61,479 nt of DNA from Sulfurovum sp. enrichment culture clone C5 (GTDB lineage: Bacteria > Campylobacterota > Campylobacteria > Campylobacterales > Sulfurovaceae). The stretch covers positions 1-61,479 of the forward strand of contig FAXN01000059.1 of the NCBI GenBank assembly GCA_001493195.1, given 5' to 3'. Position numbers and translations under genes: made by a program. The notes beneath the pieces were generated by a model. It was not told where the DNA came from. It was given only the letters and a program-made list of their open reading frames with translations, and made no database searches. This document shows positions 16,303 through 27,025 of the stretch, piece by piece; position 1 is the first letter of the stretch; each line of letters begins with the position of its first letter.

Positions 16303-17553
16303 TTAAAATTCTATTTCTGCTTTTTGATTTGCAAGGTATCTAACAATGCCATCTGCAATTCCATCTGCTAGTTTATTTTGGTAACTATCATTAAATAAAC
16401 TATCTTTTTCTTCTGGATGAGAAATATACCCCATCTCAACAAGCACTGATGGTCTACTAGCCCCTACCAATACCCAAAATGGTGCACTTCTAACTCCACC
16501 ATTTTTTGTAGCTATGTTTTTCAATAAATTATTTTGTATATCAATGGCAAGCTTATTTGAAAGAACTATTTTTGGTCCATTTAAAACAGCATCTACGATT
16601 ACTTGTTTACTTTTACTATCGGCTCCTTGAAGTACAGCTGCATTTTCTCTAGCTGCTATCGCTTGGCTTCTAGCGTCTTTACTTCTTTGCAAGAAAAATG
16701 TTTCTATGCCATGCATACTGTTTGCAAGTCTATCATTTGGAGCAGCATTGCAATGAAGTGAGATAAATATTTTTGCATCTTTTCTATCTGCTATCTTGGT
16801 TCTTTGCTCTAGTGTTATAAATCTATCATCGTCCCTAGTAAGATATACTTTAAAACCTCTATTTGCTAAAATTTTACCAAGTTTTTTGGCTACTGTTAAT
16901 GTAACATATTTCTCTTGTTTATTGCCATTTACAGCTCCTGGATCTTTTCCGCCATGCCCTGCATCAATAACTACAACTTCACCTTTTATGCTTGATTCAT
17001 CTATATTTTTATCACTTTTAACATAGTTATATTTATTTTCTTCTTTTTTCTTATTTGAAGGTATATTTTTTTCTTCTTTTTGATCATCTGATGACTTGGT
17101 TTGTTCTTCTTCTATTTCAGGAGCTTTTTGTATATTTGAAAATATACTAATAAAATCATTATATTGAGACTTATCTTCTTTTTTATCTTCGATTTTAGGT
17201 GCTTGATTTTTAATTTTTAAAGGTATTTTATATATATTACCGACCAATTTTGCATCTCGACTTGTGTCGCCAGAAACAACAACTCGAACTTTAGTAGATG
17301 TATTTTGTGCGATTTTCACCATACCATTTGCATCAACAGAACCGATATTGTCGCCTAACTGGGAATTTTCAAAATCAAAAATTTCTCTTTTTGGGTTTTG
17401 CAATGTCAGACAATGTACATCTCTTGCTTTCAAAGAAGATTTGAATTTTAATTCCAAAACATTGCCATTTAAAGATACTTTCTCTAAAGTATTTATAGCG
17501 CTTGAAAAATTTATGAATATAAAGCTTAAGAGAATTAATAATCTAAAAATCAT
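16303..17553 (-). CDS. amiC: N-acetylmuramoyl-L-alanine amidase (Amidase_3)
   Basis: This 416-residue exported enzyme cleaves the bond between MurNAc and the stem peptide during septum splitting. An N-terminal signal segment is at about residues 1-19. Next come an AMIN-like region (to ~120) and a lysine/glutamate-rich linker (~125-190). The catalytic domain has zinc-ligand motifs VVIDAGHGGKDPGA, the glutamate in KQEKYVTLTVAKKL, SLHCNA and VLVEMGYISH. It belongs to the same directon as ftsE-ftsX-envC, whose products activate amidases of this class. Confidence 0.93.
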   Translation of the reverse strand: MIFRLLILLSFIFINFSSAINTLEKVSLNGNVLELKFKSSLKARDVHCLTLQNPKREIFDFENSQLGDNIGSVDANGMVKIAQNTSTKVRVVVSGDTSRDAKLVGNIYKIPLKIKNQAPKIEDKKEDKSQYNDFISIFSNIQKAPEIEEEQTKSSDDQKEEKNIPSNKKKEENKYNYVKSDKNIDESSIKGEVVVIDAGHGGKDPGAVNGNKQEKYVTLTVAKKLGKILANRGFKVYLTRDDDRFITLEQRTKIADRKDAKIFISLHCNAAPNDRLANSMHGIETFFLQRSKDARSQAIAARENAAVLQGADSKSKQVIVDAVLNGPKIVLSNKLAIDIQNNLLKNIATKNGGVRSAPFWVLVGASRPSVLVEMGYISHPEEKDSLFNDSYQNKLADGIADGIVRYLANQKAEIEF

Positions 17554-17562
17554 ATTTTAAAA

Positions 17563-18657
17563 TCACTCTCCATTTACCAATTTATGCATTAACTCTTTAA
17601 CTGAAATTATCTCATTTAGTTTATATCCATTTGCTCCAGAAAAGAAAAGTCCACGAGACAAATCTCCATCATACGCATCGCTTAGTCTATCAGCTATACA
17701 GTACCCAACAGCTTTAGCCTCCTCGCCTCTATGACAAGGTGCAACACAATTTGAAATACATGCAATTTTCGGAGCAGTTCCTTGTTCTATTGAATATTGA
17801 AGATTGGTTTTAACCCCTCTTGCAGGATACCCAACTGGTGATTTTAAAAGTTGTATGTCCTCTTCTTTTGCATCAAGTATGACTTGCTTAAAATTATCAC
17901 TTGCATCGCACTCATGTGTTCCTATAAATCTTGTTCCGATTTGCACACCACTCGCGCCTAGTGAAAACATTTTTTTGATATCATCATGATCCCAAACTCC
18001 ACCAGCAGCGATTACTGGTATGTTGCCCCACTCTTTTGCTTCTTCTACGACAGGAGGCAAAATTGCTTCAAGTTGATTTTCTGGCAAAAGACACTCATCA
18101 TATTTAAATCCTTGATGACCTCCACTAAGTGGTCCTTCAACTATAACAGCATCTGGCATTCTGCCATGTGTTTTTTCCCATCTACGGCATAAGATTTTAA
18201 GTGCCTTTGCAGTAGATACTATAGGAACCAATGCAACATTCGGAAAATTCTTAACGGCTTCTGGCATAGTTAGAGGAAGTCCTGCGCCAGTGATTATTAT
18301 ATCAGCGCCAGCCTCACATGAATCTATCACAACTCTATTGTAGTCATTTATTGCATATAGTACATTTACAGCAAGTGGTTTATCTCCACAGATTTTTCTA
18401 GCCCTAGAAATAATTTCATGAAGAGCTTCTTTTGAATAAAAATTAATAGCATCTACTGGTCTATTGTCCCCTGCTAGTTTATGTGCGTATTTTCTATTTT
18501 CATAAATACCCGTTCCTACCGAGCTTATAACTCCGAGTCCACCTTCTTTAGATACAGCTCCAGCCAATCTATCCCAGCTGATCCCAACTCCCATACCGCC
18601 TTGTATTATTGGAGTATTTATGATATGTTTTCCTATTTTTAATGGTGCAAATGACAC
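17563..18657 (-). CDS. NAD(P)H-dependent flavin oxidoreductase / nitronate monooxygenase family
   Basis: The 364-residue FMN-binding TIM barrel starts PLKIGKHIINTPIIQGGMGVGIS, with later GAGLPLTMPE, GHQGF, PVIAAGGVWDHDD and GVQIGTRFIGTHE. These mark the nitronate monooxygenase/FabK-like family. The cysteine-containing tail CISNCVAPCHRG is a feature of a subgroup. The substrate is uncertain: nitronates or an enoyl-thioester. GTG at 18657 follows the tyrS stop directly. Confidence 0.88.
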   Translation of the reverse strand: MSFAPLKIGKHIINTPIIQGGMGVGISWDRLAGAVSKEGGLGVISSVGTGIYENRKYAHKLAGDNRPVDAINFYSKEALHEIISRARKICGDKPLAVNVLYAINDYNRVVIDSCEAGADIIITGAGLPLTMPEAVKNFPNVALVPIVSTAKALKILCRRWEKTHGRMPDAVIVEGPLSGGHQGFKYDECLLPENQLEAILPPVVEEAKEWGNIPVIAAGGVWDHDDIKKMFSLGASGVQIGTRFIGTHECDASDNFKQVILDAKEEDIQLLKSPVGYPARGVKTNLQYSIEQGTAPKIACISNCVAPCHRGEEAKAVGYCIADRLSDAYDGDLSRGLFFSGANGYKLNEIISVKELMHKLVNGE

Positions 18658-19857
18658 TTATTTTACCTTTATTTTTGCAAATTTTCTTTTTCCAACTTGA
18701 GCTATATACTCGCCACTTTCTAGCACCATCTGTTCATCAGAAATTTTATCCTGATTTAGTCTGATTGCACCTTGTTTTATATCTCTCCTTGCTTGTGAAG
18801 TTGAAGGCTCTAGATTTACATCTACCAAAATTTTACATATCCAAGCAGGCTCATCAATTTCAAACTCATCGATGTTGGAAGGAATTTCATTTGATTTAAA
18901 TACTTTATCAAATTCTTCTTTTGCTATATTAGCTAACTCTTGATTATAAAATCTTGTAACAAGCTCAATTGCTAGATTTTCTTTTGCATTTTTTGGATGA
19001 ACTTTACCATTTTGCACATTTATTTTCAATTCATTTATATCTTCCAAATCAAGCGAACTAAGAAGTTCATAATATCTCCACATAAGTTCATCGGATATTG
19101 ATAATACTTTTGCATATATACTATTTGGTTCTTCTGTTATACCTATATAGTTATCTAACGATTTACTCATCTTTTGGATACCATCCAAACCTTCAAGTAT
19201 AGGCATAGTAATCACTGCTTGTTCTTTTCCAACATTATAAGAACGTTGCAAATGTCTTCCCATGAGAAGGTTAAACTTTTGATCTGTTCCGCCAAGCTCT
19301 ATATCACTTTTAAGCTCAACGCTATCATAGCCTTGAAGCAATGGATATAAAAATTCAGATATTGATATACTTTGATTTGACTTGAATCTTTTTTCAAAAT
19401 CATCACGTTCTAACATTCTTGCTACATTAAACTGTGTTGTTAGTGCAACCATACCAGAAGCTCCTAGTTTTTCAAACCACTCAGAATTATACACAGACTC
19501 GGTTTTGTCTTTGTCTAAAACCAAAAAAGCCTGATCTTGATATGTTTTTGCATTTCTAATGATAGTTTCTCTATCCATAACTTTTCTGGTTTCACTTTTT
19601 CCAGTTGGATCTCCTATGGTGGCTGTGAAATCTCCTATAACAAGCTGTACTACTGCACCATGTTTTTGGAATGTTCTCAATTTATTTAAAAGAACAGTAT
19701 GCCCTAAATGTAAATCTGCTCCAGTTGGATCAAATCCAGCTTTTATGGTATAAGATGTTCCGCTTTCATAATATCTAGTTACAAGTTTTTCAATGTATTC
19801 TAAATCTATGATTTCGCTAACCCCTCTTTTTATCTCTTTAAGTGCCTTTTGTACCAT
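18658..19857 (-). CDS. tyrS: Tyrosyl-tRNA synthetase
   Basis: The 399-residue class I synthetase charges tRNA(Tyr). The HIGH-like motif is HLGHT, and KMSKS appears intact in GIQKMSKSLDNYIG. The C-terminal S4-like RNA-binding domain (ARRDIKQGAIRLNQDKI) completes the TyrS-Z architecture. It sits between spoT and the flavin oxidoreductase. An AGAGGGG ribosome site precedes the ATG. Confidence 0.97.
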   Translation of the reverse strand: MVQKALKEIKRGVSEIIDLEYIEKLVTRYYESGTSYTIKAGFDPTGADLHLGHTVLLNKLRTFQKHGAVVQLVIGDFTATIGDPTGKSETRKVMDRETIIRNAKTYQDQAFLVLDKDKTESVYNSEWFEKLGASGMVALTTQFNVARMLERDDFEKRFKSNQSISISEFLYPLLQGYDSVELKSDIELGGTDQKFNLLMGRHLQRSYNVGKEQAVITMPILEGLDGIQKMSKSLDNYIGITEEPNSIYAKVLSISDELMWRYYELLSSLDLEDINELKINVQNGKVHPKNAKENLAIELVTRFYNQELANIAKEEFDKVFKSNEIPSNIDEFEIDEPAWICKILVDVNLEPSTSQARRDIKQGAIRLNQDKISDEQMVLESGEYIAQVGKRKFAKIKVK

Positions 19858-19871
19858 ATTCCCCTCTTGTA

Positions 19872-22028
19872 TTAATTATTATATGCATCATTTAAGCTAA
19901 TGATTTCTATAAGCTTATACGCTTTTGAAATCTTTGCTTCAATATTTGATTTTTTATTTTCAAAACTCTCAACTTCAATCTTGCAAAATTCTGCTTTATC
20001 ACTTACTTTGATACCAAGGTCAATACTAGTAACATTCAAATCCATTTTTGACAAAAATGACAGTAACCCTGCAAGCATCCCCTTTTGGTTTTGAAGACTT
20101 ATGATGAGTCTATATTTTGAAAGTTTTGAATTTTTCCATTTTACAAAAACCATTGGTTTTTCTTCTGCCATCATTTGATATGCTTTATTGCATAACTTAT
20201 GATGAATGATGGCTTTTCCGTTTTCATAAAAAGCGACTATTTCATCATTTATTTTAGGATGGCAACAATAATCGAATTCAACACTATCTATATTTTTGTT
20301 TCCAAAAAATTCAAAAAGTTCTATTGTTTTTAAAAATGGTTTTTTATATCCCTTTTTAAACAACTCCCAAGCTCTAACTTCTTTGAGTCCCAAAGATTGT
20401 GATATTTTACCAATTTTATCTTTTAAAAAATCAAGCTTTGTTGCTAAGCGATGCAAGTTATTGCTTCCTGTTAAATTTTTTACGATACTTTTTAGCTCAT
20501 AAGCTGGTAAATCAAATATATTGGAAAGTATATTGTATGAACTAGCCAAATCACACTCTTTTATTCTAGCCTTGCATAAGTTTTTTATTCCTTCTTTTGC
20601 CTTTGAAGTTTTAACACTATCTATCCACGAGCAGTGATAATTAGCTTCATCGCTAGTAATAACTCTGATTATATCTCCATTTCTCAATGGTGATAGCAAT
20701 GATGATTTTTGTTTATTTATGTTTACCCTTACGGCTTTTGCACCCACTTCCGAGTGAATAGCATAAGCAAAATCGAGTGCCACGGAACCTTTGGGTAAAG
20801 TAAACTGATCTCCTTTTGGTGAAAATACCGAAATATCTTCGCTAAAAAGATCTCCTTTTGCTAACTCATAAAACTCTTCTATGGATTCATTTTGATATTG
20901 AAGTCCTTCAAGCCAATCAAGTTTAACCGCAGAATCTTCACTTTTATACTTCCAGTGAGCCGCTACTCCAAATTCTGCAAGTTTGTGCATATCTTTGGTT
21001 CTGATTTGAATTTCAACTATATTTTTATCTTCAAATATAGAAGTATGAATTGTTTGATATCCATTTTCTTTTGGCAATGCTATATAATCTTTAAATCTTG
21101 ATATAAGTGGTGTAAAGTTGATATGCATAGCTCCTAAAACTTCATAACACTCTATAGGATTATTTACAATTATTCTAATGGCTATAAGATCTAAAATTTC
21201 GTCTATATCTATACCTTTTCTGTGCATTTTGATATATATAGAATAATTATGTTTGACTCTACCGATAACTTCAAAGTCATCTTTTAAAAGTCCATATTGA
21301 AGTAGTATATTTTTTGTTTTATCTATAAATGAATTTAGACTAAGTTGAAGATTTTGGTTATTGGCAACGAGATACTCATTTATTTTTTTGTAATCTTTTG
21401 GATATATGACACGAAAGCTCAAATCCTCTAATAAGTTTTTTATTTTTGATATTCCAAGCCTATGAGCTATTGGAGCATATACAACTAAAGTTTCTTGTGC
21501 TATTCTCTCTTGTTTTGCATGAGTTAATGCAGAAAGTGTCATCATGTTGTGCAATCTATCACATAGCTTAATTATAAGAACCCTTACATCGCCAATGGAC
21601 GCTATGAGCATTTTTCTAAAAGACATTGCAGAGCTTATAATCTTTTCATTTGATTTAGAAGATGCAAGCTCTGCACCTCTTATGGCAACTATTTTTGTTA
21701 ACCCTTCAACCAAGTGTACAACATCATTAGAAAACTCTCTTTCTATATCACTTATTTCAAAAAATGTATCTTCTACAACATCATGTAACAATGCAGCTTG
21801 CACCATTGTTTCGTCAGCGCTTATAAAAGCTGTAATAGATGCAACTAAAATAGGATGAATAACGTATGGTTCTCCACTCTTTCTGACTTGCCCATCGTGT
21901 GCAGTAATGGCTATATCGAGTGCTTTTATTGTGTCTTTTGAAGGCTTATTGTTTAATTGTGCAAAAAGTATATTTTTTGATTCTTCGATAGAGCTACATT
22001 TTTGGATATTTTCTAAAAACGCATCCAC
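19872..22028 (-). CDS. spoT: Bifunctional (p)ppGpp synthetase/hydrolase
   Basis: The 718-residue Rel/SpoT protein makes and degrades the stringent-response alarmone. The HD hydrolase motif ALLHDVVEDT, the synthetase block QIRTKDMHKLAEFGVAAHWKYK, a TGS domain (FSPKGDQFTLPKGSVALDFAYAIHSEVG) and a C-terminal ACT domain (YRLIISLQNQKGMLAGLLSFL) are in the standard order. Start is GTG at 22028, 5 bp after the rpoZ stop. The rpoZ-spoT pairing is shared with many proteobacteria. Confidence 0.96.
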   Translation of the reverse strand: MDAFLENIQKCSSIEESKNILFAQLNNKPSKDTIKALDIAITAHDGQVRKSGEPYVIHPILVASITAFISADETMVQAALLHDVVEDTFFEISDIEREFSNDVVHLVEGLTKIVAIRGAELASSKSNEKIISSAMSFRKMLIASIGDVRVLIIKLCDRLHNMMTLSALTHAKQERIAQETLVVYAPIAHRLGISKIKNLLEDLSFRVIYPKDYKKINEYLVANNQNLQLSLNSFIDKTKNILLQYGLLKDDFEVIGRVKHNYSIYIKMHRKGIDIDEILDLIAIRIIVNNPIECYEVLGAMHINFTPLISRFKDYIALPKENGYQTIHTSIFEDKNIVEIQIRTKDMHKLAEFGVAAHWKYKSEDSAVKLDWLEGLQYQNESIEEFYELAKGDLFSEDISVFSPKGDQFTLPKGSVALDFAYAIHSEVGAKAVRVNINKQKSSLLSPLRNGDIIRVITSDEANYHCSWIDSVKTSKAKEGIKNLCKARIKECDLASSYNILSNIFDLPAYELKSIVKNLTGSNNLHRLATKLDFLKDKIGKISQSLGLKEVRAWELFKKGYKKPFLKTIELFEFFGNKNIDSVEFDYCCHPKINDEIVAFYENGKAIIHHKLCNKAYQMMAEEKPMVFVKWKNSKLSKYRLIISLQNQKGMLAGLLSFLSKMDLNVTSIDLGIKVSDKAEFCKIEVESFENKKSNIEAKISKAYKLIEIISLNDAYNN

Positions 22029-22033
22029 AAAAA

Positions 22034-22243
22034 TTAACTTTCCATAGTTACTGTAATTTTTCCTTCAGCTATTTCCAAAAGAGCAATATCTGTATTTTTC
22101 ATTTTTTTAACATTCATATCAATCTTTGGTTGTGCTCCAGCAGCTAATTCTATTGCTCTTTTACTAACAGCACATGCCAAGAGGTATCTGTCAAAACCAA
22201 CTTTTTCTAAAGCTTTTGCAGCAACTTGTTCTAATCTTATCAT
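22034..22243 (-). CDS. rpoZ: RNA polymerase omega subunit
   Basis: The 69-residue omega subunit stabilises RNA polymerase and contributes to ppGpp response in proteobacteria. The first line [34 protein letters not shown] matches the RPB6/omega pattern. It lies between pyrH and spoT, as in other Campylobacterota. Confidence 0.94.
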   Translation of the reverse strand: MIRLEQVAAKALEKVGFDRYLLACAVSKRAIELAAGAQPKIDMNVKKMKNTDIALLEIAEGKITVTMES

Positions 22244-22261
22244 TTTTTTATCCTTTAAACT

Positions 22262-23023
<762 letters not shown>

Positions 23024-23028
23024 TTAAA

Positions 23029-24384
23029 CTAAATTTGTATCAACTGCAAAGGATCAATTTGTCTTGAATTTTTTGTCGCTTCAAATATCAATCTTCTAGA
23101 TACTTTTCCTATCGTGTATCCCTTTGAAACTGCTCTTCCTACTGTAATCGTTGATGGTATTTTAGATAGCCCCGCGTAAACTGTATGCAAATTGCCAGCA
23201 TGTGCAATTACAACAACTTTCCCAAGCATACTACTATTTCCAGCATACACCACTTTACCGTCCATTACACTAACAACAGGAGAATCATTAGAAGGCGCTT
23301 GAAGTGTTATTGACTCATTAAATATTTTAATTTTATAGACTGGATCTTCATAAGTTCCAAATCTTTTGATTACACTAGCTCCTGCGATAGGAGAGATAGT
23401 TTTTCCTCCACTATAACTTGATGTTGCTATGGCTTGATATGATGAATTTATTTGCTTAAAACTATCACTCTGTTTACTTGATGCCAATTTAGAAATATCT
23501 ACTTTTTTGCCAGTTTTTTTCTCTATCTCTTTGGCTTTTGCTATCTCACTTCTAAGCTTTTTTTTACGAGCAACCTCAAGAGCAATAGCTTCTTTTTGTT
23601 CTTTTGCTCTTTTTTGAGCTTGTGCAACTTCATTGGCTCTTAGTATATTTAATTTTACCAAAGTCGAACGAAGCTCATCTTGTCTTTTTGTTATAGACTC
23701 TAAATCTTTTTTATATTTTTCTTCTTGTTTATTTAAAGCAATTATCTCTTTTTCTTGATTTGTTTTTTGCACGGCAAATACTTGTCTCTGTTTTTTTATA
23801 AAACTCAATGTATTTTGTGCATTTTGTGCATTTTGCAATCTCTGTTTTTTTATTTTATCAAGTTTTAGTATATCATTTTCCAAATTGGCTATCTTTGTTT
23901 GATTGTACAACTTTTGCTTTTCATAAAATTCTCCAGAAATTACAGAACCTTTTGTTGCATCTCCAACTTGCTTGATAGCAACACTTAAAGACAATTGTTC
24001 TGCCGATAGAACGATAAGGGCATTATGTTTTTTTTCAAGCTCCACGCTTACTTTTTTCAGAGCCATTTCATACAACTCAACTTCTTTTGTTATTTGTCTA
24101 TACTCTTCTTCTGTAAAAACATAATCTTTAGACAGTTCAGAAAGTTTACCGTCTATTAGTTTAATTTCATTTTTTGCTTTATTTATATTTTGTTTTGTAT
24201 TTGCTAATTTATTTTTGATAGCTAAAGCATTTTTATTTGTTTCTTTTATTGCTAAATTTGATTGTTTAATCTTTTTAAGTGTAGTTGGTGTTCCACTACC
24301 TGTTTTTTTTGTGTATTGTTTTTTGTTTGTTGTTGTACCACTAGCAAAAGAGACAAAGATAAGGATGAGCAAAATCCTAATCAT
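23029..24384 (-). CDS. envC: EnvC-like murein hydrolase activator (degenerate M23/LytM)
   Basis: The 451-residue exported protein has a signal segment (~1-16), a long coiled coil (~30-270, Lys/Glu/Gln-rich) and a C-terminal LytM-like domain (~325-451). The M23 zinc ligands are not complete: the usual C-terminal HxH is not preserved (LHTVYAGLS, then LIFEATKNSRQIDP). That fits EnvC/NlpD-type activators, which bind amidases rather than cut. It directly follows ftsX, overlapping by 4 bp, the expected partner. A gene for the cognate amidase lies downstream at 16303-17553. Confidence 0.85.
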   Translation of the reverse strand: MIRILLILIFVSFASGTTTNKKQYTKKTGSGTPTTLKKIKQSNLAIKETNKNALAIKNKLANTKQNINKAKNEIKLIDGKLSELSKDYVFTEEEYRQITKEVELYEMALKKVSVELEKKHNALIVLSAEQLSLSVAIKQVGDATKGSVISGEFYEKQKLYNQTKIANLENDILKLDKIKKQRLQNAQNAQNTLSFIKKQRQVFAVQKTNQEKEIIALNKQEEKYKKDLESITKRQDELRSTLVKLNILRANEVAQAQKRAKEQKEAIALEVARKKKLRSEIAKAKEIEKKTGKKVDISKLASSKQSDSFKQINSSYQAIATSSYSGGKTISPIAGASVIKRFGTYEDPVYKIKIFNESITLQAPSNDSPVVSVMDGKVVYAGNSSMLGKVVVIAHAGNLHTVYAGLSKIPSTITVGRAVSKGYTIGKVSRRLIFEATKNSRQIDPLQLIQI

Positions 24385-25196
24385 ATATCTTTTTCCTTAG
24401 AAGATGTTACAACACTATATACAGATATAATAACCATCAATAAAGCACTAGAAAACAATATGGCACCATCAAAAGGCAAAAATAGTAATTTATTATTTTG
24501 CTCTACTATATCTATGCCACCAACATCTATGCCATAATAACTAAAAAATAAAAATACACTAACTATTATCAAAGTTGACACTATTGCATCAAGAAAAGCA
24601 ACTCTAAAAAGTATTCCACTTCTAAGCATAAGTGGAGCTCCAAAAATTTCCATAACTTGCATTCTCTCTCTATGAATATAACCCCAAACTTCCATCTGCT
24701 TAATAACTAAAAACAAACTTACTATACCCATAAAAAGTATAAATAGGTTCAAAATAAATTTTATAAATTTAAAAAGCTTATAGTTTGAAGTGTAACTACC
24801 CTCAAAAGTCTCAACTTTTTTAACTTTGCCTGAAGCTATAAGTTGTTTTTTTAACTTGTTTATATCTTCCGTATCTAAATATTTTGCTAGTTTGATATTG
24901 TAAAAATTTGGAAGTGATTTTAAAATCTCTTCCACATCCTCTGGCGTTTGCCCAACTGATATCTCTTTTAAGATTTCCTTTTTTTCAACCTTTGTACTGC
25001 TTGCAATGTTGGAATTCATTGCTTTAAAATCTTTTGTCGTAAGCTCGTTTTCACTAACAGCTAAAATGGTATAACTATTTTTTAATTTTTCCTCGTATGC
25101 ATTTGCCAATCTTTCAAAAATTAAAAAAAACTGTACTCCTAAGAGTATTGCAACTAGGGGCAATATAAACATTAGATGATTTTTAATGGACTTCAT
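24381..25196 (-). CDS. ftsX: Cell-division protein FtsX
   Basis: The roughly 271-residue membrane protein has one N-terminal transmembrane helix, a periplasmic loop of about 100 residues, and three C-terminal helices, the FtsX layout. FtsX relays ATP use by FtsE to periplasmic EnvC-type activators. I favour ATG at 25196 (MKSIKNHLMFILP), with AAGGG 5 bp upstream; a GTG two codons earlier is possible. It overlaps ftsE by 14 bp. Confidence 0.88.
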   Translation of the reverse strand: MKSIKNHLMFILPLVAILLGVQFFLIFERLANAYEEKLKNSYTILAVSENELTTKDFKAMNSNIASSTKVEKKEILKEISVGQTPEDVEEILKSLPNFYNIKLAKYLDTEDINKLKKQLIASGKVKKVETFEGSYTSNYKLFKFIKFILNLFILFMGIVSLFLVIKQMEVWGYIHRERMQVMEIFGAPLMLRSGILFRVAFLDAIVSTLIIVSVFLFFSYYGIDVGGIDIVEQNNKLLFLPFDGAILFSSALLMVIISVYSVVTSSKEKDI

Positions 25197-25854
25197 AAAC
25201 ACCCTTGTTTTCTAAGATTAAATGTCTATATGGCAATGAAAATACCATTGGAATTTTATGTGTTACAACTACGACCGTTGTTTGTAGTTGCACACAAGCA
25301 TTTTCTAGCAAATCCCAAATTACATTTGATGAATAATCATCTAAGTTCCCAGTTGGTTCATCTGCTAGTATCATCATTGGATTTTTGGCTAACGCCCTTG
25401 CTACTCCAACTCTTTGCTGTTCTCCACCACTGAGTTCAAAGGGATACCTATTGGCATAATCACCTAATTTAACATGCTTTAACAATCTTTGAACTTGAGT
25501 TTGTTGCAAATCCATAGAATATCCAGCAATCATAAGTGGAAGTGCTACATTTTTTGCAACAGTCCATTCATTTACCAATTTATAGTCTTGAAATACAATA
25601 CCTAGATGCGTTCTTAGCTCTTGAAGATTAGATGTTGAAACAGTATTCAAATCTAACTCTCCAACTTTAAGTAGCCCAAAAGTTGGCTTTATACTTCCAT
25701 ACATCGATTTTAAAAGCGTTGACTTTCCACTACCGCTGGGACCAGTAATAAAAACAAACTCACCCTTCCTTATGTTAAAGTTTGCCTTTTCGATAACAGT
25801 ATGTCCCTTTTCATAGGAAAGAGACAGGTCTCTTGCTTCAACTACATTGGGCAT
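25183..25854 (-). CDS. ftsE: Cell-division ATP-binding protein FtsE
   Basis: This ABC ATPase has Walker A GPSGSGKST, a signature LSGGEQQRVGVARAL and Walker B MILADEPTGNLD. ATG at 25854 (MPNVVEARDLSLSYEKG) gives about 223 residues and sits 7 bp after AAGGAG. Start codons further upstream lie inside trmB and lack a ribosome site. It pairs with FtsX. Confidence 0.95.
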   Translation of the reverse strand: MPNVVEARDLSLSYEKGHTVIEKANFNIRKGEFVFITGPSGSGKSTLLKSMYGSIKPTFGLLKVGELDLNTVSTSNLQELRTHLGIVFQDYKLVNEWTVAKNVALPLMIAGYSMDLQQTQVQRLLKHVKLGDYANRYPFELSGGEQQRVGVARALAKNPMMILADEPTGNLDDYSSNVIWDLLENACVQLQTTVVVVTHKIPMVFSLPYRHLILENKGVYEVH

Positions 25855-27025
25855 TGAGCAACTCCTTAATTTTATTGTGTGCATCAAAATTTGCTCTAGA
25901 ACTAATCGGTAGAGAGTGATAGTAATGGCAATTTGTTTTATTTAAAATTATATATTTATGCTCAGGTCTTGCAAAATCACCAAAAGCACATCTAACTAAT
26001 ATTGAATCATTATTTATCATATAAAATCTCTCAAAATGAACAAAAAAGTTTTTGTAAATATTACTTTCATTTGGTAAATTATTTACCATATCTATATTAT
26101 AACTCATTTTATCAAAAGAAAAAAGGAAATTGTTATTTAACTCTTGTGATTTTTCATCACAAATAACTATAACGTCATAAATATCTTTCTCTTGTCTGTT
26201 CCATCTAGCTTCATATTTACTAATTATTGGCAATGCAAAATTCTTTTGTATTTGCATTTTTATTTTTTCAAAAGAACTAAATACATCAATAGAATATTTA
26301 TAATATAAATCACTATCAGTTCTAAGCTCTAGCGTACCTGTGATATCCAAAACTCTCATTGCTTCATTTACAAAATCAACACCAATCACTCTACGATTTG
26401 GTTTTTTATCCCATGGAATAGGAAAATGAACAAAAATCTGTTTTGCAATATTTGATGGCAGCATTTCTAAGAAAAGTCTAGCATCATAATTGACTACCCA
26501 AATATTATTTAAATTTTGAATCTCTATTTGCTTTAACAACTGCTGTGCCGATGGGGTATGTATCTCTATGCCTATATAAAGTGTATCTGGATTTGCATTT
26601 GCTTGATAAAGTATATGTCTGCCGCTTCCAAATCCAACCTCAATAGCAACTTTATCAAAATCAAATTTTATATCTTTGAAATCTTCTATTTTTTTATAAT
26701 AGTTTGATGCAAAAAGAGGTGGTTTTTTATTTAAATTTTCAATATTTGAACTTACGATATCCAACTCAAGCACTCTTGCAACTTTTCCTATTGCTTCTTT
26801 CAATGTTGCAAGTTTTAAAGGTCTTGTGACTTTTTCAAATTTTAATAAACCCTCATTTTCATCATATTTATATGCGAGTAAAAAAATTTCATTTTCATAA
26901 TTTATGGAGATAAGCGATTCATTATAATTTATAGAATTGGCTACAAATTCTATAAGATTTGGATATTTAATTGCTCTATTTTTAAGCTCATCAATAGATA
27001 TTGGCTTAGATTTAATGTGAGGCAT
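25838..27025 (-). CDS. trmB: tRNA (guanine-N7-)-methyltransferase
   Basis: The enzyme forms m7G46 in tRNA. The SAM-binding core VAIEVGFGSGRHILYQA, the IGIEIHTPSAQQLL segment and HFPIPWDKKPNRRVIG are TrmB signatures. At about 395 residues it is longer than the usual 210-240, carrying extra N- and C-terminal segments as I recall for the Campylobacter/Helicobacter form. ATG at 27025 is preceded by AAAAGGAG and overlaps rluD by 14 bp. Confidence 0.92.
   Translation of the reverse strand: MPHIKSKPISIDELKNRAIKYPNLIEFVANSINYNESLISINYENEIFLLAYKYDENEGLLKFEKVTRPLKLATLKEAIGKVARVLELDIVSSNIENLNKKPPLFASNYYKKIEDFKDIKFDFDKVAIEVGFGSGRHILYQANANPDTLYIGIEIHTPSAQQLLKQIEIQNLNNIWVVNYDARLFLEMLPSNIAKQIFVHFPIPWDKKPNRRVIGVDFVNEAMRVLDITGTLELRTDSDLYYKYSIDVFSSFEKIKMQIQKNFALPIISKYEARWNRQEKDIYDVIVICDEKSQELNNNFLFSFDKMSYNIDMVNNLPNESNIYKNFFVHFERFYMINNDSILVRCAFGDFARPEHKYIILNKTNCHYYHSLPISSRANFDAHNKIKELLNAQCS

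Noticed and set aside
23029-24384. EnvC-like protein as an active M23 endopeptidase
   Set aside because: The zinc-ligand motifs are incomplete, so it is more likely an activator than a hydrolase.
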